Part shown: piece after piece, positions 1-12,450 of the stretch
Numbering within the stretch: the stretch's first letter is position 1
Layout of the letters: each line of letters opens with the position of its first letter
Assembly (NCBI RefSeq): GCF_001661345.1
Contig: NW_017962921.1
Span: forward strand, 186,001 to 250,000
Source of the DNA: Ascoidea rubescens DSM 1968
Lineage: Eukaryota > Ascomycota > Saccharomycetes > Ascoideales > Ascoideaceae
Direction: 5' to 3'
DNA length: 64,000 nucleotides
The notes under the pieces: generated by a model
Databases searched by the model: none
Told to the model about the DNA's origin: nothing
The model's input: only the letters and a program-made list of their open reading frames with translations
Position numbers and translations under genes: made by a program

Positions 1-1330
1 ATGAACTATAACCAAGCTATGTACCGTCGATTTTTTTTGTGAAAAGTATTTTGTAAGATATTGTGATTGAAAGCAATCATTTGAACACCAAATGGATTAA
101 TTAGTTCAAGATCTTTTATTGTTTGTGAAGGCATTTGTTATGATGACTCATAATCATAATCCATTGGAATATACTATTTCAGATAGATAGAGCGTTCAAT
201 TGACATATTCCAACATTGATATAAAAGAGTGCCACAAATGAATTACTGTTTCTTCTTTTGATTCGTTTACATGTTTTGATATTCACCCGATGCTTTTTCA
301 ACGAAGTATGAGATGCAATGGCTTATTGGATGTAGCGGATTTCAACGCAAAAAGTTTCAAAGACATCGGCATCAAATTATTCTTTTTTTTGATAGCACAA
401 CGTGATAGCTTTGCCAAGCAACGTGTAGTGGCAAATACATAATTGTACGTTAAAGCAACAAAGAATATAGCAACAAAATCCATACATGCATTGCCAGCCC
501 CTTTGATAAAGAACTGGGTTAGATCACTACCCTTAGCACAGCACACCGGAGACAGAGTCCGAGGCACCGAATGTACATATACGAAAGACTTGCCGCTGCC
601 TCTTTAAGCTGAGTAATCAATCCCGAGTCATTCGGGTCAATGTTGTCAAGCATGTTACAGAAAGTGCAAATAACAGTTATCGCTGGCGAAGCGGCTTTCA
701 ACTGCGAGTGCACATCATCTTCTTTAGGGATGCGCTCACGGGCGGCATGAATTTACATGCAAACTCTATCAATGCCATATAAAGAAATGTTAATGGAAGA
801 AATAAAGCGGGCGTGATTCACCTACTTCCATCTCCGTTTTACAACAAAGGCTGTTTTGTGATTCAACCAATGAGACATGAAGTGGTCGATTGATTGTGCG
901 TCAAAATCGATGCCGGAAAAGTTCGTTAACTTGTTTGTTCGGGTCCATCCATTGGTCTAATCCACTGTTCAAGTTTCACTCATGGACTGCTGAGTATCAC
1001 CAAACGATAAACCAGAGAAATAGATTAAAAACATTAAAGAATAGAGAAAACAAGCACAAAAGAAGGTATTTTTCAATTTGAACTTTAACATTCTGTAAAT
1101 GAGAAATACCCCCAGTGGTAGAAATATTTACTAACCGATCTAAATAAAATATAACTCAAGTCAGTCAAACAAATGTAGGAGATGATGTAGCATGAGCAAC
1201 AAAGAATCAAACAAGCAATAACAATGAAATAAATTTGAAACAAGAGAATCATGAAGATCAGAACATCAACTAATGAATGATACACCCAATATGATGAGAT
1301 ATTTGGGCATTGGAGCCCTTAGCTCTTTAG
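1..1330. other. Unassigned AT-rich sequence at left edge
   Basis: No gene, RNA or clear retroelement domain is recognised. Two overlapping minus-strand open frames (about 298-567 and 519-713) have no family motif I can name. They lie just beyond the RNase H end of the minus-strand copia relic that starts near 1.39 kb, so part of this stretch could be that element's 3' untranslated region and LTR, or the gag part of a further relic. The pocket at 560-760 is richer in G and C than its surroundings. Confidence 0.3.
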
Positions 1331-1389
1331 TGAGCGTTTCAACAGCATTACTTTATGTATCAACACTGGAGTGACTGACAGCATCACTG

Positions 1390-3170
1390 CACAACGCTGT
1401 CTAACTGCGATCCCTGAATGGAATATGATAACTGTTTCGGCGATTGGTGTGGTAGTTATTCAACTTGTAGCGGACTTGGTAAGACAATAGATATCTGTTG
1501 CATTGATATTTGTACCGATATAATTGAAAACGTTCGTTTGGAAGACAGGATCTTTGACCGCATCGGTGAGCGAACTGAATTCAGCTTCACAAGTCAGCAA
1601 GGACACTGATGTCTGCTTTTTGGTGGTACAGGTAACTCGCTTTTGACAATTGAGAATGTTGTATGCACCAACTGACTTTTGATGACCAATATATTCCGTC
1701 CAATCACAGTGAGAGTATCCAGTAAACTCAATGATTGAAATGGCTTTGAATTGATTTGTTAATGGGATGATAGCCTAATCTCTTACCACTTTCATTGCAC
1801 CATTTAAATTGATAAAGAAAAATAGACTGAAATATTGTCTGTGATACACATCAACAAAGCAATATTGCCGCGGAAATAAATTGCGGCGACAAAAAACGCT
1901 CCGGCGATTGAGCTATGTTGTCATGATTCCTGCGCATCACACTCCAGTCCGTCTATTTCTAGTGCACCCTGAATTGGTTATTGTCGTTTGGGGTGGTCTC
2001 TCAACAAGACTAATCAATTTGAATTGTTGAAACACCCTTCAGACGTCCGTCTGCAGAAATACCGAAATTCCTTTGTTATTTTGACGGTCTTCATCCCAAA
2101 ACCCGATTGGGATGTACTGCAAGATCTTTTATTTCGAACAACGAAGTGAGATATCACTTCATCAGCTTAACCATGGCATGTGATGAGGCGCGATTAAAAA
2201 ACTCAGTCAGGTGAAATACAAGCGGGCGGTGTGTTTGTTCGTTGAAAGATAAAAAAGTCCAAGCTGTTGTGAGGATCTACAGATCTCAGATCTTTTGAGC
2301 AGACTTGACATGTTTTTGTCTCAAATGTGCTGAATGGTTCCGTCCGTAATTTGATGGGTGTAACTCGGGGTCATGAAGAGCATCCTTCCATTAACGATTT
2401 CAAGCGGTTGTTAAATGTAAGTATTTGCGTCGATATCACTATGAGGAAAATCAGTAGGACAACATTATTGATGAACCTTGATCATCTCTGATGCTGAAAA
2501 AGCATGATAGATCTTATCAATTGCAAACGTCAATACTGAATTAAATGGGTTTTGTTAATGAATGACGTTAAGCTGAGACAGCCCTTTAGCAGCAAGTCTG
2601 GCTTTAGCCGAATCACCAGTTGCTGCTGGCGTCATTGAAATGATCCAACAATTGGAAGCGAGTCTGCTTTCGCAAAAAGCCATCAGCAACAACTAAGGAT
2701 TTCTAACTAGCATTGCGAGAAGCTCCGATTCACATACAACTTTGCAGTTTGGGTCTGAAAGATTTGGATTAACAGAACTAGCCGTATCAAGGGCAGTAAG
2801 AAGAAACTTCAGAGGAGCCCTGTCTTGAATAGTACGACCTGGAATATAAGAAAGCCATTTATTTACATTTTTACTGTTATCGCAATTCTTTTGACTAAAC
2901 CCATTGGCTTTAGCAAAATGGATTTATTAGATTCTGCACACATTTCAGCATGATCAACCTGATCCTTACCATCAGGTGATGTGACAGATTTTTCTTGAGC
3001 ATGGTTCATTCTCATCCACCGAAGCTTCTCTGTTATTATAAAAGTTGATCTGAATAAAATCTTTTTCCTCATTCAAGTTATTAGTTGATGGATTTTTTAA
3101 AGCGATGACTTCAGTCATATTTGTCATTGACGGTAGTAGAAAAATTTCCCCCATAAGATCAGCCGCCATA
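1390..3170 (-). mobile_element. Copia-1: Ty1/copia relic, reverse transcriptase to RNase H
   Basis: Minus-strand reading shows the end of a copia polyprotein. An acidic linker and the start of reverse transcriptase lie at 2.86-3.17 kb. At about 2573-2614 is DSAKARLAAKGLSQ, the copia counterpart of RLVAKGYSQ. RNase H follows at about 1673-1720 with GYSHCDWTEYIGHQKS (the family's GYSDSDWAGD..DRKS block), then CEAEFSSL near 1570-1610 (the STEAEY block). These blocks are in the correct family order and spacing. Gag, protease and most of integrase are not seen next to it, so this is a 3' fragment or the far part of an element split by later insertions upstream. It is an old fossil with many breaks and makes no product. 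Confidence 0.8.
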
Positions 3171-3179
3171 AGTCTAACT

Positions 3180-3895
3180 GCAACTGCAATTTAAGCGAAT
3201 ATGTAATTCTTCATGAGATCGTTAACCGTTGTAACTAGCTACTTTTAATTGAATGTCATAAAATTAAATAGTAGAGCCACAGAACATTCAATAAATAAAA
3301 AATGGGTTTTTGAGCAAAGATAGTGTAATTTGAAGTAAGAATTGAATCACTTCACGCATAAATAAATCAAGAGTAAATGTAAAAATAGAATAACTTTAAC
3401 TGAAAGTAATCAAATTAAGATGCAGATTATTGGAAAAGTTTAATCAATCACATCATTTGCTCAAACACTGGAATGTAGAAGATGTAAAATTAACAGCTGT
3501 TGTGAACTCGCTACTTGGACTCATTGAAAAAGATATTTGGAAAATGAGTGACTTGAAGGCAATAAATAGACATTTTTCGCACTTCCAACGAAATCCAAAT
3601 TTAGATTGTATTGATGAAAATAAATAAATTTAAATTAGTGGTTTTAAAAATGTTTCAAACGTAGTTGCTTCGTCATACTTGGTAAGAAAATCAGCGAGAT
3701 TCCCTTCTTGTACAGAGAACTCTGATTGATTTTATTACTGCAAATAAGTCCTCTAATAGCATTAATTATCAAATAAATATCTTGAAACGAGTATTAGTGT
3801 AAAGATGTAAAAAATGTGTGAAGGACAATTTATCATAGTTATATAGATTAATAAAAGCAACTGGTGCTTTTAGGCCATCAGATATGCTTTGAAAA
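3180..3895. other. AT-rich gap between two copia relics
   Basis: This stretch is strongly AT-rich and lies between the linker region of Copia-1 and the RNase H end of Copia-2, where a 3' LTR of Copia-2 would be expected. A plus-strand open frame of about 66 codons at 3430-3627 is unrecognised and is probably chance. I could not find a matching second LTR copy by eye. Confidence 0.35.
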
Positions 3896-3899
3896 AATA

Positions 3900-6800
3900 A
3901 TCCACTTTATATTGTTTTAGCTCACCAAAGAAATTCAGGATTTGTGGATCACAAAAACACAAGTCATTGTTTGTTCAAAGACAATAAAAGCAAGTTACTA
4001 ATTAATTTTGGGAAGAGGCCATTTTGAGAAATTTTTGTGTGTGTACGACTTGGTCAATCGCATTCACTAACAGCTGCTACTCGAAAACGTTTAGCGCAGG
4101 ATATCCTCTGAATGTTGCATGATCTCTTTTGTCAAAAGCATTGAAATCTCGTTCATTTATTTGAATATTCAGTTTATCCTCCCAAAAGGGCAAATCGTTT
4201 CTATCTCCAACACATTGTAACACTGTGATAACACCAAATAAATGCTGTTAGTAGGACTAACTGTCCAATTTCTCAAAGTTGATGAAGCAAAAGAAATATC
4301 ATATCTGGCAGTACTTGCCTTGAAATGTGATGTACCAACAATTGATCTATATCATGAATGACCTTTTCCACCTAGGACCTTTGACTGCCCATCATTTTCA
4401 AAGTTTTTGGATGGAGGAAGATTTCATTGATTTAATCTTTGAACTTAAAAAGCGGATTGAATCATCTCAACAGAGTTATTAGAAGAAATCTTGCATCCAA
4501 TAGTTGTTTGCTCATTATTAATTTTAAGGTAATATTTGGTAAATCTTATAACATTTTTTGGAAAGTTGCTAATTAATAATGTCATTGTTTTCACAATTTA
4601 TTGGTTTTTTTATCCTCCAATTTAAATATGATCAACACAGAAAAAATTATGCTTCTCGAAGTATAAAAGAAGCATGGATTGCCCAAAGTTTTAGATTAGC
4701 TATATCTAGCTTGTGGAACCGTTTTGAATGAATTAAACTAACGTTGGGCAGCTTGCATCAAACCGTTGAATTAGCTTTTCTATGTGCATCCATTATCTTC
4801 TCATGGAGATGTTCAAATAAAAGGATCAGCAAAAACGGGATAGTCAATTGGTGCAATCAAGAACGCTGCCTTGGCATCAAAGAAGCGGAAACTGCAATTG
4901 TCCGTAGTGGTAACCGAAAGCATTAATTTCCACGTATCTTATTTGAACGGTGGTGCATAATCATGAATTTAACTAAGGCCAATTTTTTAAAGAAATCTTT
5001 TACCACCAAATTTTTGTCAAATTGTTTAGAATCATTTGTGACAAGATCAACATTGAATACACTTGTTTTTAAGGCAATTTTTTCTGTCTCCGATGCTCTT
5101 CAAAATGATGAAAACCCCTCATGATCATCAATTCAACTGATTTTGTTTGCCGTGGCAGATCTGCTTTTTGATTTTTGTGCGCATGTTAAAAATTGTCAGA
5201 ATAATGCTTGAATGATATAATAAGATTTCGATGCCATTGATTGCGCCTCTTCAACAACAAATGGAACCGATTAGGTTGGAAAAGCTCCGTGAGCAAGTTG
5301 AGGTTCACCGGTATTTGCTTCAGTTGGTTGATCTTCAATTTTTTCATCAATTGGTGATAATTAGTATTGATTACTGTAAACATCATTTTGACTACTATGC
5401 CATGTCATTGTTTAATTTGCTTCGGCTTTTGAAACAATAAATTTTTCCAGGTGGTTTGGTAATGTTAATATTTGGTCTGAGTTCCATCAAAGATTTGCTA
5501 TCAATATCAGGTAGTTTGTAAGAATGGTGATTGTTTAATAACATTGATTGAACAATTTTGAAAGAAACAAACACTTTGAAGATGGCCAGCAAAATGAGAA
5601 CAGCATTCGAATGTTTTCGGGGAGTGATGATGTACGAGAGAAATTATTTATAAAATTGTACAACGGTTCACTCACCTCAATAATGTTTTTATTAATACTT
5701 TTGTAGTTTGGCTTGAACAGTTAGTATCAATCATAATAATAGATTCTTGGAGTAGGCGTCAAATTATCAGTGAAACGGTTTGGAGCTTTGATGTGTTCAA
5801 CTGGAATTAAATGATTTGATTGAAACGAACTAATCTGATTGATTGTGGCGTCTGAAGTTGTTTTGGGAACTTTTTTTGAGTTCTTGTCTGAAATAGATGC
5901 AATTCTGTTTGACGAATGAAACAAATAGATGCACCATTGATGTCTTTCGTTCAAATGTCTTGGCAGACATTATGATTTAAAATAAACATTTGAGCAGCAA
6001 GTGGAACAGCGATGTTAGCATGCTTTTGGGCTGTTTAAGCATTACCCATCAAGCTTTATATTTTTTATTGACTGCAATATAATTGTGCCAAAACTTCAAT
6101 TTCTAAACGCAAATTTCAAGATTGATTAGGAACATTATAGTCAATGATTAGTTCCTTGATTTTTTTTTTGGAATGTTTTATTTGATTTTTCAGCTTCTCC
6201 ATTTGAAAAGAAAAAATGACGTGTTACATCCGGATGGCTGTCTTTTTTTCCTGGCAGAAATATTAAAATCTAATTTGATTCAATTTATTGTCTGGCTTGA
6301 TAAAGCATTTTCCTTGGTTTGTGATATCAACTAAGCGTTGAAAATTCGCTAACGAATCATATCTTGATTCACTTGCCTCCAATTTCAACTTGAAAATTCC
6401 ACTAACAACAGAGTTTGATTGAGGGTTAGCAAGTCTTAATGGACAAGCTCCATTAATTGGTTTTTTCAAAGAAGCATAGATATTTCTCCAACATTTAAAT
6501 GTTTGGAGTCCTGAACTTTTGAAGCATGACTCTTGGTTTGAACAGGATATGTGGTATCGCATTGAAATAATGAGAGTTAAATATCACTACCAATCCAATC
6601 ATTTGTGGTTAAGGTATTCTTTTCAATGAAAGAACAATGATCAATGCCTTTGTGAATTGGTAGCAAATCATATTCAGAGATGAGAACCAAATCATTTTCT
6701 ACTTATTTTGGTTTTAACACCAGTAATTAATTGATTTTGTAACACGGCGCAGTAATCACGACATCTTTGTCAATTGTTACATCATCTCCTTCAAGGTGAA

Positions 6801-7180
6801 CAGTGTAATCATTTTCTTTGAAGCGATCAATTTTAATCACATTTAAATTTTCTATTTTACAGTGTTATTTCTTATTCATTCTAATTGCAAAACGTACAAA
6901 GAATTCTACTTTTTAAACTTTAACATTCCACCACTTCACTCAATGGTACATTCGTAGAAAATATTATTGGTTTTCTTTTTATATTTCAATTACTTTATTT
7001 AAGTTATTCAAATTTTTAATTTTTTTTATAACAAGTTCTATTAAAAGTTCATCCATCATAACGTAATGATACCATTTTGTTACACTTGCACTTTGTCTAT
7101 ATTGAGTCAAAGGCAGTCTATTTCCACATTTGAATTTCCTTATCTTAGTCAATGTTACACAATTATGAAGCTTCATGAAT
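3900..7180 (-). mobile_element. Copia-2: Ty1/copia relic, protease to RNase H
   Basis: Read on the minus strand, the domains appear in copia order. Gag end and protease start lie at 6.98-7.18 kb (SASVTKWYHYV resembles the protease block after the catalytic site). Protease end and GAG-pre-integrase lie at 6.65-6.85 kb, and integrase at 6263-6562 with SLANFQRLVDITNQGK (family: FK.LV...ENQTGKKIK). The basic segment before reverse transcriptase is at about 5745-5805 (IPVEHIKAPNRF, like RRS.R..KAP.R). Reverse transcriptase covers 4.6-5.4 kb, with VPQARYS near 4.7 kb (family QAPRAWY). RNase H is at about 4250-4310 with ARYDISFASSTL (family TRPDISFAV..L). The gag part is missing at the upstream side, where the gypsy array begins. 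Old and broken many times. Confidence 0.82.
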
Positions 7181-7184
7181 TCAT

Positions 7185-7570
7185 AATAGACTATGTTTAA
7201 TTGTTTAAATCCCTAATCATTTCGATCTGCTTTCCTTGCTTCGTACATTTTACACTTTTCGTTGGTGAAAACTCGTCCTGTCCACTTTACTGCTTTTTGT
7301 TGATCTGAAAGGTAGAGACAGCTCTTTCATGTTAAAAATGGGTTATTTAATTATCGATGCCGGACAAGATTCATATAATAATAAAATGCACATTGAAATA
7401 AATGATATATTCAATTGAATTAATCAGTTGTGGATAAAGCTAATTTGCAATATAAACTGTCACATTCGCAAAGATGTCAGATCCTTACCTCCTTCCATAT
7501 GTCGATTTCCTCCAAATTTTGACATTCGGCAAAATGACTTCAATATATCAATGTGTCATTTCAATCAATC
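7185..7570 (+). mobile_element. U1 leader or LTR-like remnant
   Basis: AT-rich non-coding sequence directly before the U1 gag start, in the place where other units carry an LTR-like block. Similarity to those blocks is weak by eye. It is shorter than the spacers before U2 and U5 (about 0.6 kb). It abuts Copia-2, so its left edge may be the junction between the two elements. Confidence 0.35.
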
Positions 7571-10500
7571 ATGATTGATACGTTTCGGACTGGTGCTGAA
7601 TGGCCGTGTCCTAAAACTTGCTTCACGAAAAAATCACCGACGGAGTCAATACTGATCAGCTTAGCTTAAAATGATTTGTCGCTGCTACTGATTTTAATTG
7701 AACTGCAACATGATATTGAGGTATTGTGGAAAGGTTATTCAAAGTTGCTACTGAATTTTAAGTAAATACAAATAACGATGATTACAATGCGATTGAGGTT
7801 CATTAAAAAGACTCAAAATCAGTAAATCTGACAAGATTTTAACAAAATAAAGTTCATAAAAACTAGTTGACTACAGCAATTACTAAATTAAATGACCAAG
7901 AGCTTAATCAGCTGATCAAGATAGTTGCAGCAGATTCAAAGAGCTGATCAAGATAGTTGCAGCCCTTTATCCAGAATTTAGATTTAAAGCCCATTTCGCT
8001 GCTTCTCGTAAGTTAGAAACGGAAATGATATTATATACGTTGGAAACAAAGGATTACCTGGCACTGCATTTGATGTTACCAAACACACGGCACCTTGTTT
8101 AATGAGCGATACCTGCTGAAACATTGATAAACGTGAAAATGAATGATTGTTTACAATCCCATCAGAATTAAGTGAATTGAGAGACGACCTCCAGAAAGCA
8201 AATATCGTGTTAACTAAAACCATATTTTTCTCGTAAGGTAATTTTGGTCAATTCAGGGCAAAATAGAGGAAACCAGTAAAAGCTCAGATGTGTGAGTAGA
8301 TTGACTTCATCGGATGACCTAATGACTTGATGGTTGTTTTTGAAAATGAGTCAAAATCAGATGCTAAGAAAATTAATCTGACTAATGATCATCTCCATGT
8401 TTAAAATGTTTTGATTCGAATGATTCAACTGATGATCATTACTGTGAAGAGTGATTAACTGATGTAAAAGAAGAATTTTGATTAATCAATGGTGTCAATG
8501 CTGAGAGTATCTGCGCCGCAGAAGGAGCTGTTTCTGTTGGCTTATTGAATCGATCGGAGTTTTGGGCTATTCTATGCTAGCCAAGAGGATCCATCAGTAT
8601 TATCAAATTGCTGAAAGTGGTAACATCGCTAACTTTAAGCATATCAGGAGATAATTTGATAACGAAGGTGTAACCTTTTGTGAGTTTGAAACGACGAGTA
8701 GATTCCGATTTTGATGCGCCAATGATGTGGAAAGTAATATGGTTTTCGAGAAGGACTGGGTTTTGCTACAAATACAGACTATGCACTGTCATTCCCATTA
8801 AACTAATCGAAATCAATGGCATTATCGAATGCAATCCCAGCTATATTAATTCAGCATCAAAAAAATGTCATACTTGTTTTCTGGTTCTCGGGAAATACCA
8901 GCTTTCAATCTTTCACCGCTGAATAAAATTAAGTATTGGATGGTATATTGCTCCTCATTTTGTTGGCTGAGTTAGAGCTGCGCGTAATCAATCTGTAACG
9001 GCAATCAAATGTATTTTTATTATTGGTGAGTTTCTCAAGCTCATTTCATCAGAAGTAAAATTATTAATTGATAGGTTATTGATAAGGTGAGAATTACTCT
9101 TTTTAACGAAAATGCCATTACGTTGTATCAGCATATATAATGAATTCAATAAAAGTAGGCTAGAAATCGTCTGCAAGGAAACGGGTTGAAACCATCATGT
9201 AACTGCATCTCATTGATCGTTTCAAAATGCATAAAAGGATAATTGAAGAAGCAAATGAAAATGCAAATGAACCAACTTCTGAGCCACCATCCTATTACGG
9301 TTCAATTTTAAAACATTCTCTAAAGAAATTCGATCAGTTTGGAGATATCGATTCGGATCAAAAATTATTGGGAATTTCGTATAGAATTCCCCAAACAAAT
9401 TTAGAGCAATCTTAAAGTCGATCCTCCTTTTGATGTTTAATGGCTTGGTTTCATTTTTATGACTGACAAAAAATTTTAACGAAAGACTTCCAACGCGCAT
9501 TGCTTTATTTAGTTCATGATAAAAAGCTGCATGATTTTAAACACGAGCTCAAACAAGATTCTCATATGAAATTCATTTCGAAAACACAATCAATAATTAC
9601 TTTATAATTCAGCCAATTCGTTAATGTTAAATTCATTGGACCTTCATTCGGTTTTGCTATTAATTGATTCACTTTTGAAGCAACTTTTGATTCTTCGTTT
9701 AAACGAAACTCTGGAGCACAACCTACCCGAGTATTTAAGATGAACAAGATTTCGAGATCACAGTGCGAGTACACCTTCATATTAGTAGTTGCTTTATCAG
9801 ACTCTCGAATGATAAACCAGAATTGATTGCCGTTCTTATTGTGGATAATCTGTCCAATAAACATGTTACTACTCCAATAGTCAAATCAACATTAATGAAA
9901 TGTTTGCGCCGTCACAAACTATACGATATTAATAACAGATCTGTCATGAGACTGAGATCAACAATGAAAAATACCAATCCACCGACATAACATTTTTCAA
10001 CAGGAAACTGTAAAGCTTTATGCGTCACTTTTATATCAAAAACCAAAAGTAAAGTAAAGAGAGAAAATATATTGGAAATGTAAATAGTAAAATATCTAAA
10101 CTAAAACCAAAAATCTGAGAGTATGAGGAATGCAACCAAACAACCGGATTCATTCATGAGATCATAGATGATCGAAGACGTTTCACTTACAGTAAGATTT
10201 GATAATATTCACGTGTAGAAGTAGAGTAATTTTCACTTAAGATCATTAAAAAGTTTCCGTGAAAATGGAATAACTGGAAGTGGAAATGGATTAGCTTTAA
10301 GTGAAAATCGATAGAGATATTAAGATATCTCTAGTTAATGATTTGATAAATATGTCAGTTGTTTAAATTTTCGAAGGCTGAAGTTTTTAATGAAGAACAT
10401 GCAGCGAAGTGGGTGATTGAGATGAATCGCCGACATTGTAAAATCAAAGCTTTGCAAGTAATTGAATTTTTATCTTTAAAAACATTCGATATCTATTTTA

Positions 10501-11225
10501 AGCGATCATCGACAGCACGAGTTGTTGATTCAACCCCAATTTCAATTCATTTGGCTGATGGTGTTTTCAATTCAACCAGTTTTTGTACTTGGAAATGCGA
10601 TTGAATTTTTTCGAGGTTCTTCTTTAAAAATATCATTTATCAATTGAACCTCTGTTCAAAATTATTTAAACAGACTTTCATTGGATCTGCCATAACTTTT
10701 ACTGCAACGTTGGTGATGCGTCTGTCCTATCCTTTGTCAGTATTCCTTTAAGTTCATCGGGCAAATAAAATATATTCTACAGAAATGGATACTTAACAAC
10801 TAAACTGTGAAATTCACTTGGATCAGACTAAGTTTTAACCATCTGTCGCTAGCAATCAGAACTCGTTTGAAAGGTTTGAAGGAAAGGTGTGGGGAGATGC
10901 TCGAAACCGCGTAATGCTTTGTTTGAATAGCACATATCTTGTTCAGATCAAGATGCTCTGGCAGAAGCATCTGGTTAAACTGAATAGATCATTGGTCGAT
11001 TCCAGAAGGCAGCCATTGTGAAATGAACAGATTTAATTACACACGTTTAATTTGCTTTGAATTTGCGTTTCAGTTTATGCAATCTTGCAAGTTCTCATCA
11101 ACATTTAATTTTACAACTTCTTCATGCTTGGATTTAGCAGTAGATGTATTTTTCAAAATTTTAAGTATAATTAGTTTTAAAACATTTTCTATATGTCTTA
11201 AAGTTATTTTGTTTTTACATTAGCG
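7570..11225 (+). mobile_element. U1: Ty3/gypsy-like relic, first unit of tandem array
   Basis: First of six plus-strand units. The gag signature ACTGGTGCTGAA at 7589-7600 leads into TGCTTCAC at 7619. The second landmark GCATTTGATGTTACC at 8066 is nearly identical to U5 at 28857. The polymerase part is poorly preserved; a serine-rich stretch and a short repeated block near 9.77-9.9 kb resemble U2 (13.87 kb) and U3 (20.2 kb). The open frame at 10359-10604 contains STPISIHLADGVFNS, which looks like retroelement polyprotein but which I cannot assign to one domain. The unit ends at about 11.22 kb, giving an internal length near 3.65 kb like U2 and U4. Broken many times. Confidence 0.6.
7581..8260 (+). 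pseudogene. gag remnant of U1
   Basis: Capsid-type gag remnant identified by nucleotide similarity to the five other copies. Landmarks: GGTGCTGAA at 7592, TGCTTCAC at 7619, a CGCTGCTACTG block at 7680 followed by TGAACTGCAA (shared with U4 at about 24154), and GATGTTACC at 8072. The interval between the second and last of these is 453 bases, against 425-427 in U2, U3, U4 and U6. The zinc-knuckle position near 8.23 kb is not clearly preserved. Fossil, no product. Confidence 0.65.
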
Positions 11226-11795
11226 CTTATCACATTATACATGTAATTATTTGATCTTCACATTTGCATTGTGTCTTTTTAGACATGAGGACCCTCAATG
11301 TTAACATTTACAGGATATGTATTACTACTACAGGTTACTCCATTGATGCACTTGCCTCTTATGAAGTTATTGTGGACGGTTGTCCGTTCTCATTTCTTAT
11401 GAGCTGACAAATGAAAATTTTCTTTGTATATATATCTGATATTCTAATAAAGCTCTTGGAGTTTTAAATATTTGACATCTTGTAACGTTGGTAAGATCTT
11501 TCTTTCAACTTAAGTAGTTATTTGTTATAAACAGGGCACCCGTAATTCATTATTACTAAAAATATTCTATATAAATATCAAATGATATATAATATATCTT
11601 TATTACTAAAATCATGATAGGAAAGAAATGTGTATTGATCTTTATTTATCAATTGCATATCCAAACCATATACATTATACAATTGCAACCTTCAATGGAT
11701 TTCCAAGCTTTATTTGCTAAAATTTTTGAATTTGCTGCATCCTTCATAATTAAACATATCGAGATTAATGAAATCGCAATGACAACCCAGTGAAC
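11226..11795 (+). mobile_element. LTR-like block between U1 and U2
   Basis: About 570 bases of AT-rich sequence without coding signal between the U1 3' end and the U2 gag start. It contains an AATAAAG polyadenylation-like signal near 11449 (in TCTAATAAAGCTC) and several TATA-type stretches, which suits an old LTR. Its position matches the blocks before U3, U4 and U5, although the match in bases is weak by eye. A single block here suggests that U1 and U2 share one LTR, as in arrays made by recombination between LTRs. Confidence 0.45.
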
Positions 11796-11796
11796 C

Positions 11797-12450
11797 ATGA
11801 TTGATAAATTCGGGACCTGTGCTGAAAGGCCGTTCTTTACAACTTTGTTCGCCAAAGCAATCAGAAATTACCTTGATGTAGATGAGTTTTGCTTTTTATT
11901 GTTCATCACCGCTACTAGTGTCACCCCCACACATCAAGAGGAATATCTGGTAATGTTGAAGTATTATCAAGTCGTTCATCAAAATGCAAAAGAGTTAAAA
12001 CTACGACATCTACAATGGATTTGAGATGTTCATGAAGATGAATAACATAACTCTGAATTAATGCGGCCGTGAAAAACCTTAGTCTGCTAGAAATGTAAGA
12101 AATCCTTCATTTATTGAATTATTTGACACGGAATTCAAAAAGGAAAATAAGATAGTTTCGACTCATTGTCAGGGATTCTGATTTTCTGTTTATTTGCCGC
12201 ACTAGTAAAGTTTGAAAACAACAATCTTGGAACAATTCATGAAAACTATTGATTGGCTGGGAGTCACTCCGATGTTACCAAACGGCTGCAATTTTGGATA
12301 TTTAATGAGACCTTGGGAGACACTAATGAAATAAAAAATAAAAGATCGTTAGCTTTTTCATCAGAATCAATTTAACTGACAAATGACTTTGGAGTTGCTA
12401 TTGAAAATGAATGAAAATCAGATTCAGAAAATGTAAAGCTGGTTGATGTT
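11797..12450 (+). pseudogene. gag remnant of U2
   Basis: The signature GTGCTGAAAGGCCG at about 11818 leads to TTGTTCGCCAAAGC at 11845. CACCGCTACTAG near 11.91 kb parallels the CGCTGCTACTG block of U1. GATGTTACCAAACGGC at 12271 is the second landmark, and ATGTAAAGCTGG near 12431 sits where the zinc knuckle lies in U4-U6. Landmark spacing equals that of U3, U4 and U6 within two bases. Fossil. Confidence 0.68.

Noticed and set aside
9562-9864. A 100-codon minus-strand frame that could be read as copia integrase
   Set aside because: The match is vague, and the plus-strand reading of the same bases aligns better with the equivalent place in U2 and U3.
10359-10604. Plus-strand frame read as gypsy retropepsin because of STPISIHLADG
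   Set aside because: Its distance from U1 gag is where integrase lies in U3 and U4, so the protease reading conflicts with the unit map. Left unassigned.
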